Positions 26,101 to 38,339 of a DNA stretch of 56,450 nt are shown piece by piece (positions within the stretch are counted from its first letter, which is position 1; the number at the start of each line of letters is the position of its first letter). The notes under the pieces were generated by a model. It did not search any database, was not told the DNA's origin, and saw nothing but the letters and a program-made list of their open reading frames with translations. Made by a program: the position numbers and the translations under genes. The DNA is from Welwitschia mirabilis (taxonomy: Eukaryota; Gnetophyta; Gnetopsida; Welwitschiales), in contig JBOZIK010000001.1 in assembly GCA_051453625.1 (NCBI GenBank), forward strand, positions 141,198,758-141,255,207. Direction: 5' to 3'.

Positions 26101-26864
26101 TAATTGAAGCCAAACATGTAGATAATACCCAATCCTCATTTTAACCTTTAATACTTTCTAGTATCCTTCTTTATAATAGGTTTTAGACATACATGTATGG
26201 TGTTACAACTGTATTCATCATAGTACCCAGTGTTACCCAAGGCAAGGAATAGGTAGAAAAGGAGTTTTTCAAGGATCCAAGGTAAAGGAAACTAAGTTAC
26301 CATAAAGCATGATCAAGACCTAAGTATCAATTTAACATTATCTTTATTTATTATTATCTCAAAATAGAATTAAGTAATCTAGTTGCACCCTACCAGAAGG
26401 GATATAAATAATATAAATTATGCACATTTCTTCCTTTTTACTGTGGCAGTTTAGTCCTAATACCTTGGGATCCTAATAAAGAATATTACCCTCTAAAGTC
26501 CATAAACTCGTTGTGCTGGTAAGTTTTGGTTTTTTAATTTATTGTATCATATCATAGGTTGATGATTAGCACAAAATAATCACAAGATGCTTCATAATGA
26601 GATACCAATAATCGTTTAAGGATAATATCAATAAGATAGATAAAGACACTACTATTCATATAAGAATGTCAAAACTATGACATAAGGAACTTATGATAAG
26701 TACAAATTCTATAGAATACTACAAAACTCTTACAACATGCTAAAAGAAAGCTTCAAAATTATACAAGTATTACTAGAAAAACAATTTTAGTAATAAAATA
26801 TAATATACAAATAAACTAAAATCATACAAATAATACAAGAAAGGTTCTTAACCATACTAAGGAT
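23120..26864 (-). repeat. 5' LTR of the gypsy element, interrupted
   Basis: It is homologous to the 3' LTR at 8975-12441. The LTR end occurs at 23120 and again at 23710, because 22970-23461 is re-read after the 100-N gap. The copy runs to 26864, which corresponds to about 11815 of the 3' LTR. The remaining 600 bases or so are replaced by the Sirevirus-like LTR starting at 26865. The divergence between the two LTRs looks high by eye, implying an old insertion. Confidence 0.75.
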
Positions 26865-27513
26865 TGTTGAACCTAGAGGGGAGTGGTGAATGAGTTCTAC
26901 CAAATAAAAATCTCATCAATAATAAATTTAAAAAATAATATAATAAACCTTACTAAGATAATATGGCTTTTCAACCTGAGTACATTCACACACAAACGGT
27001 AGCTTTCTCTCACACCTATAGATATTCTTAACCTATAAAGAATAGTGGTTTTCAAGCACTACTAACATTACATATAATATGAGAGTCTTATTACAAGGTA
27101 GCAATCTCTTTCCCTCAAGAATAACTAACAACATGATATAAAAAATGTATACATAAGCATAATCATAATGTGAGATGCTAGTCATAAGGTAGAAATCTCT
27201 TTCCTCAAGGAAAACCAATAATGTAATAATACAATATGCTCATAAGCACCCATAAAGCCCACCCATATAAGGGTTTTCTTACAAAATCAAATCCTAGCAA
27301 GGAATCCTTTGTTGGATAATAGAGAAATGGACTATAGAATAGTATTCAAGAATATGATATTCCAATAAGTTAAGTTCCCAACAAATAAATGAAAACAAAT
27401 ACAACAACAATTCTAAATGATGTTTCTTCATTGTAGAGTATGAGTTACTTCTTATTATTATCATCACAAGTGTTATTAAAGGATGCAACATTGTAGGATC
27501 AAAATAAAGAAAG
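26865..27513 (-). repeat. 3' end of a Sirevirus-like LTR, minus orientation
   Basis: The minus strand ends ATTCACCACTCCCCTCTAGG then TTCAACA. This closely resembles the LTR end at 54200-54235 (ATTCACCCCCCTCCCTCTCTAGG, then TTCTCGATTCTATCA). It contains a tandem pair of about 90 bases (near 27095 and 27185, each around AAGGTAG-AATCTCTTTCC), as the other LTR also has repeats in its U5. The same stretch reappears at 29221-29898 after the 100-N gap. The + strand copia element is inserted inside it, and the LTR probably resumes after 35521. Confidence 0.55.
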
Positions 27514-27814
27514 TGTTGATATATGAATCCATATATATTATTTGTGTTAAAATCTCATGTTTTAACATTGACCCCTATTTAAAGTTGTAAAAGAGGATTG
27601 ACTTATACTCTTATACTTAAAACTATCTAAACCTATTAGAGGATTGTTTGTTATATTAGTACACATTTTTCTCCTAATAAATCAATAGACATCTGCATTG
27701 CTTCTTGTGGATGTAGGGTAAAAGAACCTAAGTTACATAAATTCTATGTTATTCCTTTTATTTACCTACTATTCCATTTTGTTTCAATACTTTCTTATTT
27801 TTAGATTTGTAACA
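27514..27814 (+). repeat. 5' LTR of the copia element (first assembled copy)
   Basis: It starts TGTTGATATATG and ends TTTGTAACA, 301 bases. It matches 29899-30199 and 35216-35516, each also 301 bases. Confidence 0.85.
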
Positions 27815-27816
27815 AG

Positions 27817-27831
27817 TAATATTAAAGTGAG
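27817..27831 (+). other. Eroded primer-binding site of the copia element
   Basis: TAATATTAAAGTGAG aligns without gaps to TGGTATCAGAGCGAG. All five differences are G-to-A or C-to-T. It lies two bases after the LTR. Confidence 0.6.
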
Positions 27832-28089
27832 ATTTAAAGTACTTTTTGTTCAAATCCCTTTTAGAAGCCCTTTGAGAAATGAGTGAACGACCTATGAAAT
27901 GGAGGTAGTAAAGCGAACGAAATGAGCATAGTGGCTAGAGTAGAACAAACCATGAGTGAATGACATAAAGGACATTTCTGCAAGTGAAGCAAGCAAGTTG
28001 TGACTATAGCAAGTCCTTTGCAAAGTACACAAAGCATGTGAGTGAAATTTTTCTTAGCAAGTCTAGATTACAGTGCTAGGGTTTTAAAT

Positions 28090-28564
28090 GGAGTGTTTGC
28101 AAATAATAAACATATTTTTAGACCTAGAAAATTGGGATGTGTTAAAAATATTAATGGAAGACATTCTATAGCAAAAAGAATGTAAACTTACTCTAAAAAT
28201 AAAAGCACAAGCAAAGGCAAATTTGAAGATGAATAATACTGCTTAATTAGTGTTCATGTTAGATGCCAAATTGGACAAGATAAATTCCAATGCCTTATAT
28301 TTCATTTTTTCCTATTTTGACAATAGGATTTTAAAGGCACATTCAAGAGTTCTGACTATGTAGAACTCTAGAAAAAGTTGAAATACTGGTATAATTATCC
28401 ATCTATGATAAGTAGGTATGTAGTCCTTAGCCAAGATTTTACTACAAAGATGAAGAAAGGAAAATATTTTTGAGTCATTTGGATGAGATGAAAAACATAT
28501 TTTTGCAAATTGATTACCTTAAGATCACATTTATGGAGTAGATGCGCATTACCATCATTCTAAT
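28090..28564 (+). pseudogene. Copia gag relic (first assembled copy)
   Basis: Plus-strand reading from about 28133 gives WDVLKIL, then MEDIL-QKECKLTLK. From about 28450 it gives SHLDEMKNIFLQIDYLKITF. These follow the gag order of Tnt1-like elements: the WKLKMxxLLVQ block, later the LSHLxxFNxLIxQLxxxxxxF block. Stops interrupt both. The copy is cut by the 100-N gap at 28565 and repeated at 30470-30960. Confidence 0.6.
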
Positions 28565-29898
28565 NNNNNNNNNNNNNNNNNNNNNNNNNNNNNNNNNNNN
28601 NNNNNNNNNNNNNNNNNNNNNNNNNNNNNNNNNNNNNNNNNNNNNNNNNNNNNNNNNNNNNNNNGAATAGGTAGAAAAGGAGTTTTTCAAGGATCCAAGG
28701 TAAAGGAGACTAAGTTACCATAAAGCATGATCAAGATCTAAGTATCAATTTAACATTATCTTTATTTATTATTGTCTCATAATAGATTTAAGTGATCTAG
28801 TTGCATCCTACCAGAAGGGATATAAATAACATAAATTATGCATATTTCTTCATTTTTACTATGGCAGTTTAGTCCTAATACTTGGGATCCCAATAAATAA
28901 TATTACCCTCTAAAGTCCATACAACTTGTTGTGCTGGTAAGTTTTGGTTTCTTATTTATCGTATCATAACCATAGGTTGATGATCAGCTATCAAGAATCA
29001 TTCAAGGATAATATCAATAAGATAGATAAATACACTACTATTCGTACAAGAATGTCAAAACTATAACATAAGTGACTTATGTTAAGTACAAATTCTATAT
29101 AATACTAGACAACTCTTATAATGTGCTAAAAGAAAGCTTCAAAATTATACAAGTATTATTAGAAAAATAATTTTAGGAATAAAATATAATATACAAACAA
29201 ACTAAAATCATACAAGTAATGCAAAAAAGGTTCTTAACCATACTAAGGTTTGTTTAACCTAGAGGGAGTGGTGAATGAGTTCTACCAAATAAAAATCTCA
29301 CCAATAACAAATTTAAAAAAAAAATGATAAACCTTACTAAGATAATATGGTTTTCCAACCTGGGTACATTCACACACAAAGGGTAGCTTTGTCTCATGCT
29401 TCTAGATATTCTTAACCTACAAAGAATAGTGGTTTTCAAGCACTACCAACATTACATATAATATGAGAGTATTATTACAAGGTAGCAATCTCTTTTCCTC
29501 AAGGATAACTAACAACATAATATAAAAAATGTATACATAAGCATAATCATAATGTGAGATGCTATTCATAAGGTAGAAATGTCTTTCCTCAAGGAAAACC
29601 AATAATGTAATAATACAATATGCTTACAAGCACTCATAAAGCCCACTCATATATGGGTTTTCTTACAAAATCAAATCCTAGCAAGGGATCCTTGGTTGGA
29701 TAATAGAGAAATGGACTATAGAATAGTATTCAAGAATATGATTATTCTAATAAGTTAAGTTCCCAACAAATAAATGAAAAAAAATACAACAACAATTCTA
29801 AATGATGTTTCTTTATTATAGAGCTTAACTTACTTCTTATTATTATCATCACAAGTTTTATTAAAGGATGCAACATTGTAGAATCAAAATAAAGGAAG

Positions 29899-30199
29899 TG
29901 TTGATATATGAATCCATATATATTATTTATGTTAGAATGTCTATTTTAACATTGACCCCTATTTAAAGTTGTAAAAGAGGATTGGCTTATAATCCTATAC
30001 TTAAGGCTATCTAAACATATTAGAGGATAGTTTGTTGTATTAGTACACATTTTTCTACTAATAAATCAATAGGCATCTGCATTGCTACTTGTGGACGTAG
30101 GGTAAAAAGAACCTAAGTCACATAAATTCTATGTTATTCCTTTTATTTACCTACGATTCCATTTTGTTTCAATACTTTCTTATTTTTAGATTTGTAACA
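29899..30199 (+). repeat. 5' LTR of the copia element (second assembled copy)
   Basis: 301 bases, near-identical to 27514-27814 but with scattered substitutions. It follows the 100-N gap at 28565-28664, in a block (28665-30960) that re-reads 26246-28564. A PBS with different surviving bases follows at about 30202. Confidence 0.8.
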
Positions 30200-30469
30200 A
30201 GTTATATTAGAGTGCAATTTAAAGTACTTTTTGTTCAAATCTCTTTTAGAGACCCTTTGAGAAATGAGTGAATGACCTGTGAAATGGAGGTAGTAAAGTG
30301 AACAAAATGAGCATAGTGGCTAGAGTAGAATAGACCATGAGTTAATGACACAAAGGACATTTCTATAAGTGAAGCAAGCAAGTTGTGACTATAGTAAGCC
30401 CTTTACAAAATGCACAAAGCACGTGAGTGAAATTTTTTTTAGCAAGTCTAGATTAAAGTACTAGGATTT

Positions 30470-31690
30470 TAAATGGAGTGTTTGCAAATAATAGACATAT
30501 TTTCAGGCTTAGAAAATTGGGATGTGTTAAAAATCTTGATGGAAGACATTCTATAGCAAAAAGAATGTAAACTTACTCTAAAAATAAAACCACAAACAAA
30601 GGTAGATTTAAAGATGAACAATACTACTTAATTGGTGTTCATGTTAGATGCCAAATTGGATAAGATAAATTCCAATGCTTATCTTTCATTCTCTTATTTT
30701 GGAAATAGGATTTTAAAGGAACATTCAAGATTTCTGACTATGTAGGAACTCTAGCAAAAGTTGAAAGACTAGTACAATTATCCATCTATGATAAGTAGGT
30801 ATGTAAGCCTTAACTAAGCTTTTACTACAAAGATGAAAGAAGGAAAACATTTTTGAGTTATTTGGATGAGATAAAAAATATATTTTTGCAAATTGATTAC
30901 TTTAAGATCACATTTATGGAGTAGATGTGCATTACCATCATTCTAATTTAATTTCCTCAAAGCTAATTGATTATTATAACTTTAACTCTAACACCTACTA
31001 ATAAGAATGGTTTAACACTTAAAGAACTTATTATAATATTATGCATTTGGTTCATTTAACAGCAAGAAAATAATGAGAAGATTTGGTAATACATAGAGGA
31101 TGTTCACAATCTAGGAGAGGACATAGTAGAAGCAAGAGCACAGCTAGATCCCAAGGCAAGGACATTGTCCACAATTACTATAAGAAGAAAGAACATATGA
31201 TAAAATATTACTAGAACCTTAAAGCTAGCATTTCTTTATTAACGCAGATAGAATATATTAATGTCTCTATGTACTCAATTTCAAAGTTTAAATAATTAAT
31301 ACTAGTACCTCATTTGATGTTTACTCAAGTAAAGCATTCTTTTTTTCTTATGAACTTATCATAGATGGTTTATGTGTTTGGCTGGGAAATGATCATGTTG
31401 TGACACCAACTTAGATGTATTTGATAGGGTATTTTGAGTTGTTTTACAGATAAACTAATAGATAAATGCCTANNNNNNNNNNNNNNNNNNNNNNNNNNNN
31501 NNNNNNNNNNNNNNNNNNNNNNNNNNNNNNNNNNNNNNNNNNNNNNNNNNNNNNNNNNNNNNNNNNNNNNNNCACAATCTAGGAGAGGACATAGTAGAAG
31601 CAAGAGCATAGCTAGATCCCAAGGCAAGGACATTATCCGCAATTACTACAAAAAGAAAGAACATATGATAAAAGATTACTAGAACCTTAA
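30470..31690 (+). pseudogene. Copia gag relic with RS-rich tail and zinc knuckle
   Basis: This is the second assembled gag copy. At 31109-31210, and again after the gap at 31573-31690, it reads RRGHSRSKS-ARSQGKDI and then NYYKKKEHMIK. This matches the Tnt1-like RGRSKSR...GKDxxCYYCKKxGHIKRDC pattern. The knuckle cysteines are changed to Tyr or other residues (TGY to TAY), and only the histidine remains, so RNA binding would be lost. Confidence 0.8.
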
Positions 31691-31829
31691 AGCTAGAATT
31701 TCTTTATTAACACAAAGAGAAAATATTAATGTCTCTATGTACTCAATTTCAGAGTTTGAACAATTGATACTAGTATCTCATTTGATGTTTGCCTAAGAAA
31801 AGAATTCTTTTTTTTCTTATGAACTTGTC

Positions 31830-32890
31830 ATAGATGGTTTATGTGTTTGGCTGGGAAATGATCACAAATATGAGATCAAAGGAAAAGAAATAATTGTCCT
31901 CATGAGGTGGAATGGTTAGAACATCACTTTGAGTAATGTTATATATGTTCTAGGTTTGGCAAAAGAATTTGCTCTCAACTACTCAACTTAGTGACAGTGA
32001 TTTTACAACCATGTTTGATAGCAATTCTTGAAAAATCAACAAAGGAGCATTAGTTATTGCTCATGGAAGCAAAGAAGGTACCATGTATGTTTTATGCTCT
32101 ATTAGTCATATTAGTTTAGCTTGTGTAGCTAGTATGGAAGTTGAAGCAGGTACTTGACACAAGCATACTAGGCATCTAAATGAAACAAGTTTAAAAGTTC
32201 TTATTTCTAAAAGTTTATTACCTAAAGTTTCTCTCTCTTCTGATTTCTATTCAGATTGTGTGATTCATAAAATGGAAGAGTGAAATTTAGGAGAAATAAT
32301 AAGCATTTTAAAGAACATAAATTAGAATTAATTCATTCTAATTTAGTTAATTCCATTAGACACACCTCTTTAGGAGCTACTATATAATTCATTATTTTTG
32401 TTGATGATTTTTCTAAAAAGCTATGGTTGTATCCTTTAAAATTAAAAGATGAAGCTTTTCAAGAATTTGGAATTTTTAAGGCTAAAGTTAAAAATAAAAC
32501 TAACTATAAAATTAAAGAAATGATGATAGATAATGAAGTAGATAATGGAGGTAAGTTTACTTCTAAGGAGTTTGAGAATTTTGGTAGGAAATCTAGAATT
32601 ATTGATCATAAAATAGTGCTTAGAACTCCATAATAAAATGAAGCCAAAAATGGCAAAACTTGATCATTTTAAAAAGAGTAAGGATATTCTCATAGATTTT
32701 CACTCACCCAAATAGTTTTGGGCTAAATTTGTAAGTACCATTACAAATTTATTAAACAAGTGTCCACATAATGAAATTAATGGATAAGTACCAGAATGCC
32801 GATGGAGTGGGAAGGCTATTTTTTACTCTTACCTTAGGATGATTGAATGTGAAGCCTATGCTCATTAACAAAGTGCTTCAAAGCTTGGAG
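31830..32890 (+). pseudogene. Copia protease-end and integrase relic
   Basis: From about 31855 the frames give LGNDHKYEIKGKEI and SNVIYVLGLAKE, matching the MGNDxxxxIxGxGxV ... LxNVLYVPGLxxNLLS block after the protease. RHLNE and LLPKVSLSSDF near 32170-32240 match the GAG-pre-integrase zinc region. FVDDFSKKLWLYPLKLKDEAF near 32398-32460 is the start of the integrase core. The segment 32427-32633 then reads KVKNKTNYKIKEM and later DNGGKFTSKEFENF, the catalytic DNGGEFTS block with the glutamate changed to lysine. The 100-N gap at 32921 has its flank repeated. Confidence 0.85.
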
Positions 32891-33563
32891 AAAGATCCAT
32901 AAAATGTGTTTTTAGGTTATNNNNNNNNNNNNNNNNNNNNNNNNNNNNNNNNNNNNNNNNNNNNNNNNNNNNNNNNNNNNNNNNNNNNNNNNNNNNNNNN
33001 NNNNNNNNNNNNNNNNNNNNAATGTGTTTTTAGGTTATGATAATGATGATCATGGTTACAGGTTGTGGAATCCTATGGAAAAAAGGTATTCAAATCACAT
33101 GATGTAGTTTTTAATGAAGATATAATGTATTTTAAATCTTAACAAAGGATTTAAAATGTGAAAATATCTAATTCTAGCACCCTTATAAAGCTTATCGGTA
33201 TTCAAAATTAGTTTTGATTGCATGATTGATGATGATTCTTAATGTAGCTTCTCTGATGAGAAAGAAGAAGAAGTAAAACATGAGAATGTTCTTGAAATTA
33301 GACCTAAATATAAATAGTGTAGAGCACTTTTAAACACTAGATCATTGGGTTAGGTATTCTATAAGGTCCACCAGACCACCTACTAGGTATTCTTCATCAT
33401 TGAATTATATGTTCTATATAGATGTAGAAGAACCAGAGCCATATCAGAAAGCCATTTGTAGTCNNNNNNNNNNNNNNNNNNNNNNNNNNNNNNNNNNNNN
33501 NNNNNNNNNNNNNNNNNNNNNNNNNNNNNNNNNNNNNNNNNNNNNNNNNNNNNNNNNNNNNNN

Positions 33564-34560
33564 CTACTAGGTATTCTTCATCATTGAATTATATGTTCTA
33601 TATATATGTAGAAGAACCAGAGCCATATCAGAAAGCCATTTGTAGTCCTGATTCTAGTAAATGGATGGAGGATATGAATGAGAAAATGGAGTCCTTTGAG
33701 TGGAACCATACTTGGAAGGTAATTCCCTTACCACTTGGGAAAATGGCATTGAAAAATAGGTGGACCTATAGGTTGAAATAAGAAACAAATGAAGTAAAAC
33801 ATTACAAAGTCAGAATGGTAGTGAAGGGTTTTTCACAACAGAAAGGTATTAATTTCAATGTAATTTTCTCTCCTATTATTAAACATAACTCCATTCATAT
33901 CATTGTAGCTATGGTATCTTGTATGGATTTATAATTAGAATAACTAGATATTAAAATTGCATTCTTACATAGCGATTTGCAAGAAGAAATTTATATGGAA
34001 TAGTTAAAAGGTTTTGAATGATAAGAATGTGGTACATAGATTGAAGAGAAGTTTATACAACTTAAAAAAAGCACCTATACAATGGTACAAGAAATTTGAC
34101 ACCTTCATAATGGAATAGGAATATAAAAGTTACAAAATATATCACTATCTTTATCTAATGAGAACCACCAGTAACATTACCATTTTATTATTTATTATAG
34201 ATCATATGTTACTTGCTAGTAATGATTTACATGAAATAAAGAGATAAAATCATAGATGACAAATAATTTTACAATAAAAGACCTTGGAAAGGTAAAACAA
34301 ATCCTTGGAATGAGGATTGAGTGAGAATGGAAAAATGGAAAATTTTGGTTAAGTTAATCTTAGTATATTTGTAAGGTCTTAAAAAGGTTCAACATGGCTA
34401 AATGTTCTTCTATTTATACTCCATTATTAGAATACTTTAAACTATCAAAAGAAGACTACCCTATTTTTAATTAGAAGAAGAAATGTATGTTTGATATTCC
34501 TTACATCTCTATAGTTGATAGTCTTATGTATGCCATGGTCTACCCTAGTTTGAATCTTGT
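33564..34560 (+). pseudogene. Copia reverse transcriptase relic
   Basis: At 33584-33781 the frame reads EEPEPYQKAICSPDSSKWME and later TWKVIPLPLGKMALKNRW, the standard start of the copia RT module. It continues HYKVRMVVKGFSQQKGINF, FSPIIKHNSI, LDIKIAFLHSDLQEEIYME and KKAPIQWYKKFD, all in family order. The catalytic YVDD box reads IIDH at 34194-34205, so activity is lost. The beginning is also present before the 100-N gap, at 33360-33463. Confidence 0.92.
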
Positions 34561-34789
34561 CCAAGTAGTGGAAGTTGTTTTTAGATATATGAGTAATCCT
34601 GAAAGGACACATTGAAAAGTAGTTAAGTGAATTTTGTTATACTTGAAAGGCACTAAGGATTATTATTTATGCTTTAGTGATTCTATCTTAAAAGTTCTTA
34701 GTTGGTTTGATATAAATTTTATAGGTTATGTATTTACACTGGGAGATGGAGCTATTAATTAGATGTCATGTTTTTAGAGTGATGTAGCT

Positions 34790-34946
34790 TTGTCCACTAG
34801 AGAGACTAAGTATATTGCTTTAACTAATATAGCCAAAGAGATGATTTGGTTGAGACACATATTTGAGAGGTCTAGCCTTTCTCAAAATAGGTACTCTATT
34901 TATTGTGATAAACATAGTAGTATTCACTTGGCTAAGAATGTTGCAT
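34790..34946 (+). pseudogene. Copia RNase H relic
   Basis: The frame reads STRETKYIALTNIAKEMIWL and then SIYCDKHSSIHLAKNVA. This corresponds to the copia RNase H signature STxEAEYIAxxxAxKExxWL ... IxCDNxSAIxLAKNP. The catalytic aspartate of CDN is kept but N is K. The rest is lost in a 260-N gap. Confidence 0.9.
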
Positions 34947-35215
34947 NNNNNNNNNNNNNNNNNNNNNNNNNNNNNNNNNNNNNNNNNNNNNNNNNNNNNN
35001 NNNNNNNNNNNNNNNNNNNNNNNNNNNNNNNNNNNNNNNNNNNNNNNNNNNNNNNNNNNNNNNNNNNNNNNNNNNNNNNNNNNNNNNNNNNNNNNNNNNN
35101 NNNNNNNNNNNNNNNNNNNNNNNNNNNNNNNNNNNNNNNNNNNNNNNNNNNNNNNNNNNNNNNNNNNNNNNNNNNNNNNNNNNNNNNNNNNNNNNNNNNN
35201 NNNNNNGTGAAAGAG

Positions 35216-35516
35216 TGTTGATATGTAAAGCCATAAATATTATTTATGTTGAAATGTTATTTTTTAACATTGACCCCTATTTAAAGTTATAAAAGGGGAT
35301 CAGCTTGTAATCCTAATCCTAAGGCCATATAAACCTATTAGAGGATTGTTTGTTGTATTGGTATACATTTTGCTCCTAATCAATCAATAGAGATATGCAT
35401 TTCTTCTCATGAACATAGGATAAAAGAACCCAAACCACATAAATTCTATATTATTCCTTTTACTTACCTACTATTCCATTTTATTTTAGTACTTTGTTGT
35501 TGTTATATTCGTAAAA
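35216..35516 (+). repeat. 3' LTR of the copia element
   Basis: It starts TGTTGATATGTAAAG, and is preceded by a purine-rich GTGAAAGAG (probable polypurine tract). It matches the 5' LTR throughout. The terminal CA appears mutated (GTAAAA where the 5' LTR has GTAACA), giving the same 301-base length. Confidence 0.75.
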
Positions 35517-35521
35517 GAAAT

Positions 35522-38140
35522 GATATAAATACTAAAAGTTCCTTGTGAAATAATAGCTTATTGCTTTATAAGCAGATCCAATCACTTGTGTATTTGTGTG
35601 CTCTTAGTTTGTTTCTTTAGATCTTTAAGATCTATTCATCACGTCTTGCCTCTATACCTTTTGAAGACTTTCTACCTATTTGACTTCACAAGATAGCCAT
35701 TTGAACTTTGTAAATACCTTACAATGAATAGAAATATCTAGGCATTGGGTGTGCATATTTTATTTTAATTGATGTGAACCTTTATCAAAGTTATTTTTAA
35801 AATTATAGACATATACTATCAGATAGTTGCATTTGACATGGTAATGTCTTCAATTAAAGTGCTCAGAACTTGATGAAATTTATACAATATAATCTATGGT
35901 CCTTCATGATTATGTATCTGTAATGAAAATGTCATATCCTTTCAAGAATTAAAATAATTTAACAATGTATAAATTAATCCTATTACCTATTCCAATTCAA
36001 CATAGATATCTTCAAATGTGTAGATGTATTTCATCTATATCAGATCTATATTTTCATATAGTCATCTTTATTGACATGGTTGTCTTTAATATGTGACTTA
36101 AAAACTAGTTCATCATAAACATCTTTGAATTTGTAGATGTCTTTATTATAGATGTCTTTAAGAGTATAGACATCTTTCCCATAGACATATTCCATTTTGT
36201 AGATCTCTTTAGTTAATTGATTTGGCAATTTTAATTCTGATTTAAACTCTTCATTATGTTTATTCATGATCAGATATTCTTCACATTAACCTATTTACAC
36301 AATAGCACAAAATATTTAACAAGTGAAATTATTAAAACTAAATTTTACTAATAATTTATCCCTTTTTGATGATGTCCAAAATTGATAAATCTTGATAGTG
36401 CAAGTACATTTAATTAACTAAATTGAGACATATAAATTTAATAGTAGAAAATCATATTTGCATGTTATACAACATTATTGAGAAATAATAATTTTAGCCA
36501 CTTGAATAAACATGCTATAGTATAGATTTAAGAAATGCGCATAAACATTAAATAACTTTATTAATGAAAAGATAACTAATCAAGAAATATGTATAATGAT
36601 GACTTCCTAATAATAAAATCAAAGAATAGTATTTAAAAAATGTGCCAATAAGACATCATATCAAAGCATGAAAATGTGCCAATAGACAAAGTATACTAAC
36701 AATAATGAAAACGTCAAACCATGATAATGTGGATCCATAATCAAAAGTGATTATTAATGAGTAATGATATCACTTAGAGAATCTAATACATCATCTCATA
36801 ATTAAATCCTCTATGCTAAAATAGGATGTTCATGCCATAATCTATTTGCTATTTCTTCTTCCTCTTCTTATATAACATATAAAAAGGATCTAATCACTAG
36901 GTTAAAAGCCATTGGTATAATGTTTACCTTTTCTTATTCATCACAGTGATTATTGATGTTATGTGTAATAGAAGTCTAAATGGGATAAGATGAGGAGGAT
37001 GTGGGTGATGACCTGTGGTGCTTCCTGCAAGGCCTCTAAGAAGTATCGCTTAGGCCCTTATAAGTCTATCTACTCATACATGAATACATTTGAGGAGTGA
37101 TGGACATCCCAAAGAAACTAACAATGGTTGTCTTAGAAAAGGATGAAGGTGGTATGGTGGCAAGTAAAGGAACCTAAATAGGATATGTGTAAGATGATGA
37201 TGGCGGAGATGGTATGTGTGATGGAGATAAGGGATGAGAAGGTGATTATAGCTTTATAGGATAATCAATAAATGGCTTGAAATGTGTCTGATGAAATATG
37301 AAAGGCTGAACATTTGAGCTTTCTGACTCTATCTCTTACTACCTCTATGATGGACTTGAAGCCTATTGATCCTTCTAATCCTATGCCTCTATGGGAGCCT
37401 ACTGCTCTTCTTGAACATGTGTCTTATCTCTTAATGATTTTGTAGAATCACTATCTACTACTCTCCTTGAGTCATAGCCTATTCCCTATGGAGCTAGAGG
37501 TGCCTCTTCTTTGGATTCTTCCTCTGAATATGTCCATGTGGAAGTTTCCCTAGATTCCTAACTACCTGTTGGTGCTCTGCCTTCACTAATTATGGACATG
37601 TTCTTTTTAATCTTAATAAATTTCTACCAATTTTTCTAACCATCTTTACTGTTTCTTTTAACCCCTTCTTGAAAAATAATGAGTTGTATGAAGTTATAAA
37701 GTAGGATCTCTAGAATTATAATCTAGATGATCTTCTACTTATGCTCTCACCTAATGGCATTGATACTCACTATTTTCACTAAATTTAACCATAGGTTTCT
37801 TTGTATGAATAAGATCTACCTATGAAGTTGACATGCTAGCACTGTTAATGATCAAACTAATTAAATAAGGGTAATCCAAAGTTTGACCATCGCAAAATAA
37901 TGTAATGGTATTCATACATAAGATAAATTTCAAATATATCATAAAACCAGTATGTAAATAGAAAACAATGAACATCTACATAACATTATAATAACTATAA
38001 CTACCACCCCTAACTAGAATATTATAAAATGTAATTAAGTTAAGTACAGAAAAATTTAAAATCATGTTTTTATGTTCTATGTTTTTAACAAAATTCATCC
38101 TCTAACCTCTGTCTAGAATACCCTACTGCTATCGTCGATC
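35522..38140 (-). pseudogene. 3' region of the minus-strand copia element, with Ser/Pro-rich coding relic
   Basis: From about 36900 to 37590 the minus strand reads as interrupted protein, including SNVQPFIFHQTHFKPFIDY and, near 37200-37260, SPSHPLSPSHIPSPPS. This Ser/Pro-rich relic lies downstream of the copia RNase H. Some Sireviruses carry an extra, env-like reading frame in this place, but I see no transmembrane or other diagnostic feature and cannot assign it. The stretch 35522-36250 may be the resumed part of the LTR seen at 26865-27513. No gene was recognised at 36250-36900 or 37600-38140. Confidence 0.3.
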
Positions 38141-38339
38141 TCATAGATGTTAAAATAGAATTCTCTTACCATTAGGTCTATTATAATATAATCTAACTAA
38201 ATAATTATTTTTCATTCAAGCCAAGAAAAGTAAGCCACTAGTTCATCTTTCCACTATTAGCTCATCTTTCCACTATTTTTGAAAGCCAACTGTTCTTTCT
38301 ATAATTATATGGTTTCTTGTCCATGTTTTATACCTTTTT

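Larger units (their letters stand above)
8975..26864 (-). mobile_element. Ty3/gypsy LTR retrotransposon, chromovirus (Tekay/Del-like), nested and decayed
   Basis: Read on the minus strand, the order is 5' LTR, PBS, gag with zinc knuckle, protease, RT, RNase H, integrase, chromodomain, polypurine tract and 3' LTR. RT before integrase defines Ty3/gypsy, and the chromodomain after integrase places it among chromoviruses. The very long LTRs (about 3.5 kb) resemble the Tekay/Del lineage, which is an inference. A separate insertion of about 4.4 kb (17255-21692) sits between gag and protease. The 5' LTR is cut at 26865 by another element. All domains carry stops and frameshifts, so the element is inactive. 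Several internal stretches are doubled across 100-N gaps. Confidence 0.85.
27514..35516 (+). mobile_element. Ty1/copia LTR retrotransposon (Tork/Tnt1-like), decayed
   Basis: Order on the plus strand is LTR, PBS, gag, zinc knuckle, integrase, RT, RNase H, LTR. Integrase before RT defines Ty1/copia. Both LTRs measure 301 bases. The 5' LTR and gag are assembled twice (27514-28564 and 29899-30960) around the 100-N gap at 28565, so the true element is about 2.4 kb shorter than the span. Possible target-site copies are gaaag before 27514 and gaaat after 35516. Every coding domain has stops and frameshifts. Confidence 0.85.

Noticed and set aside
27033-27218. Minus-strand open frame, also at 29417-29602
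   Set aside because: It lies in the U5 repeat of an LTR and is present twice only because the block is assembled twice. No protein family.
26246-30960. Apparent 2.3-kb tandem duplication including a copia LTR
   Set aside because: The break is a 100-N gap and the second block simply re-reads the first, so it was not called a third LTR of the element.
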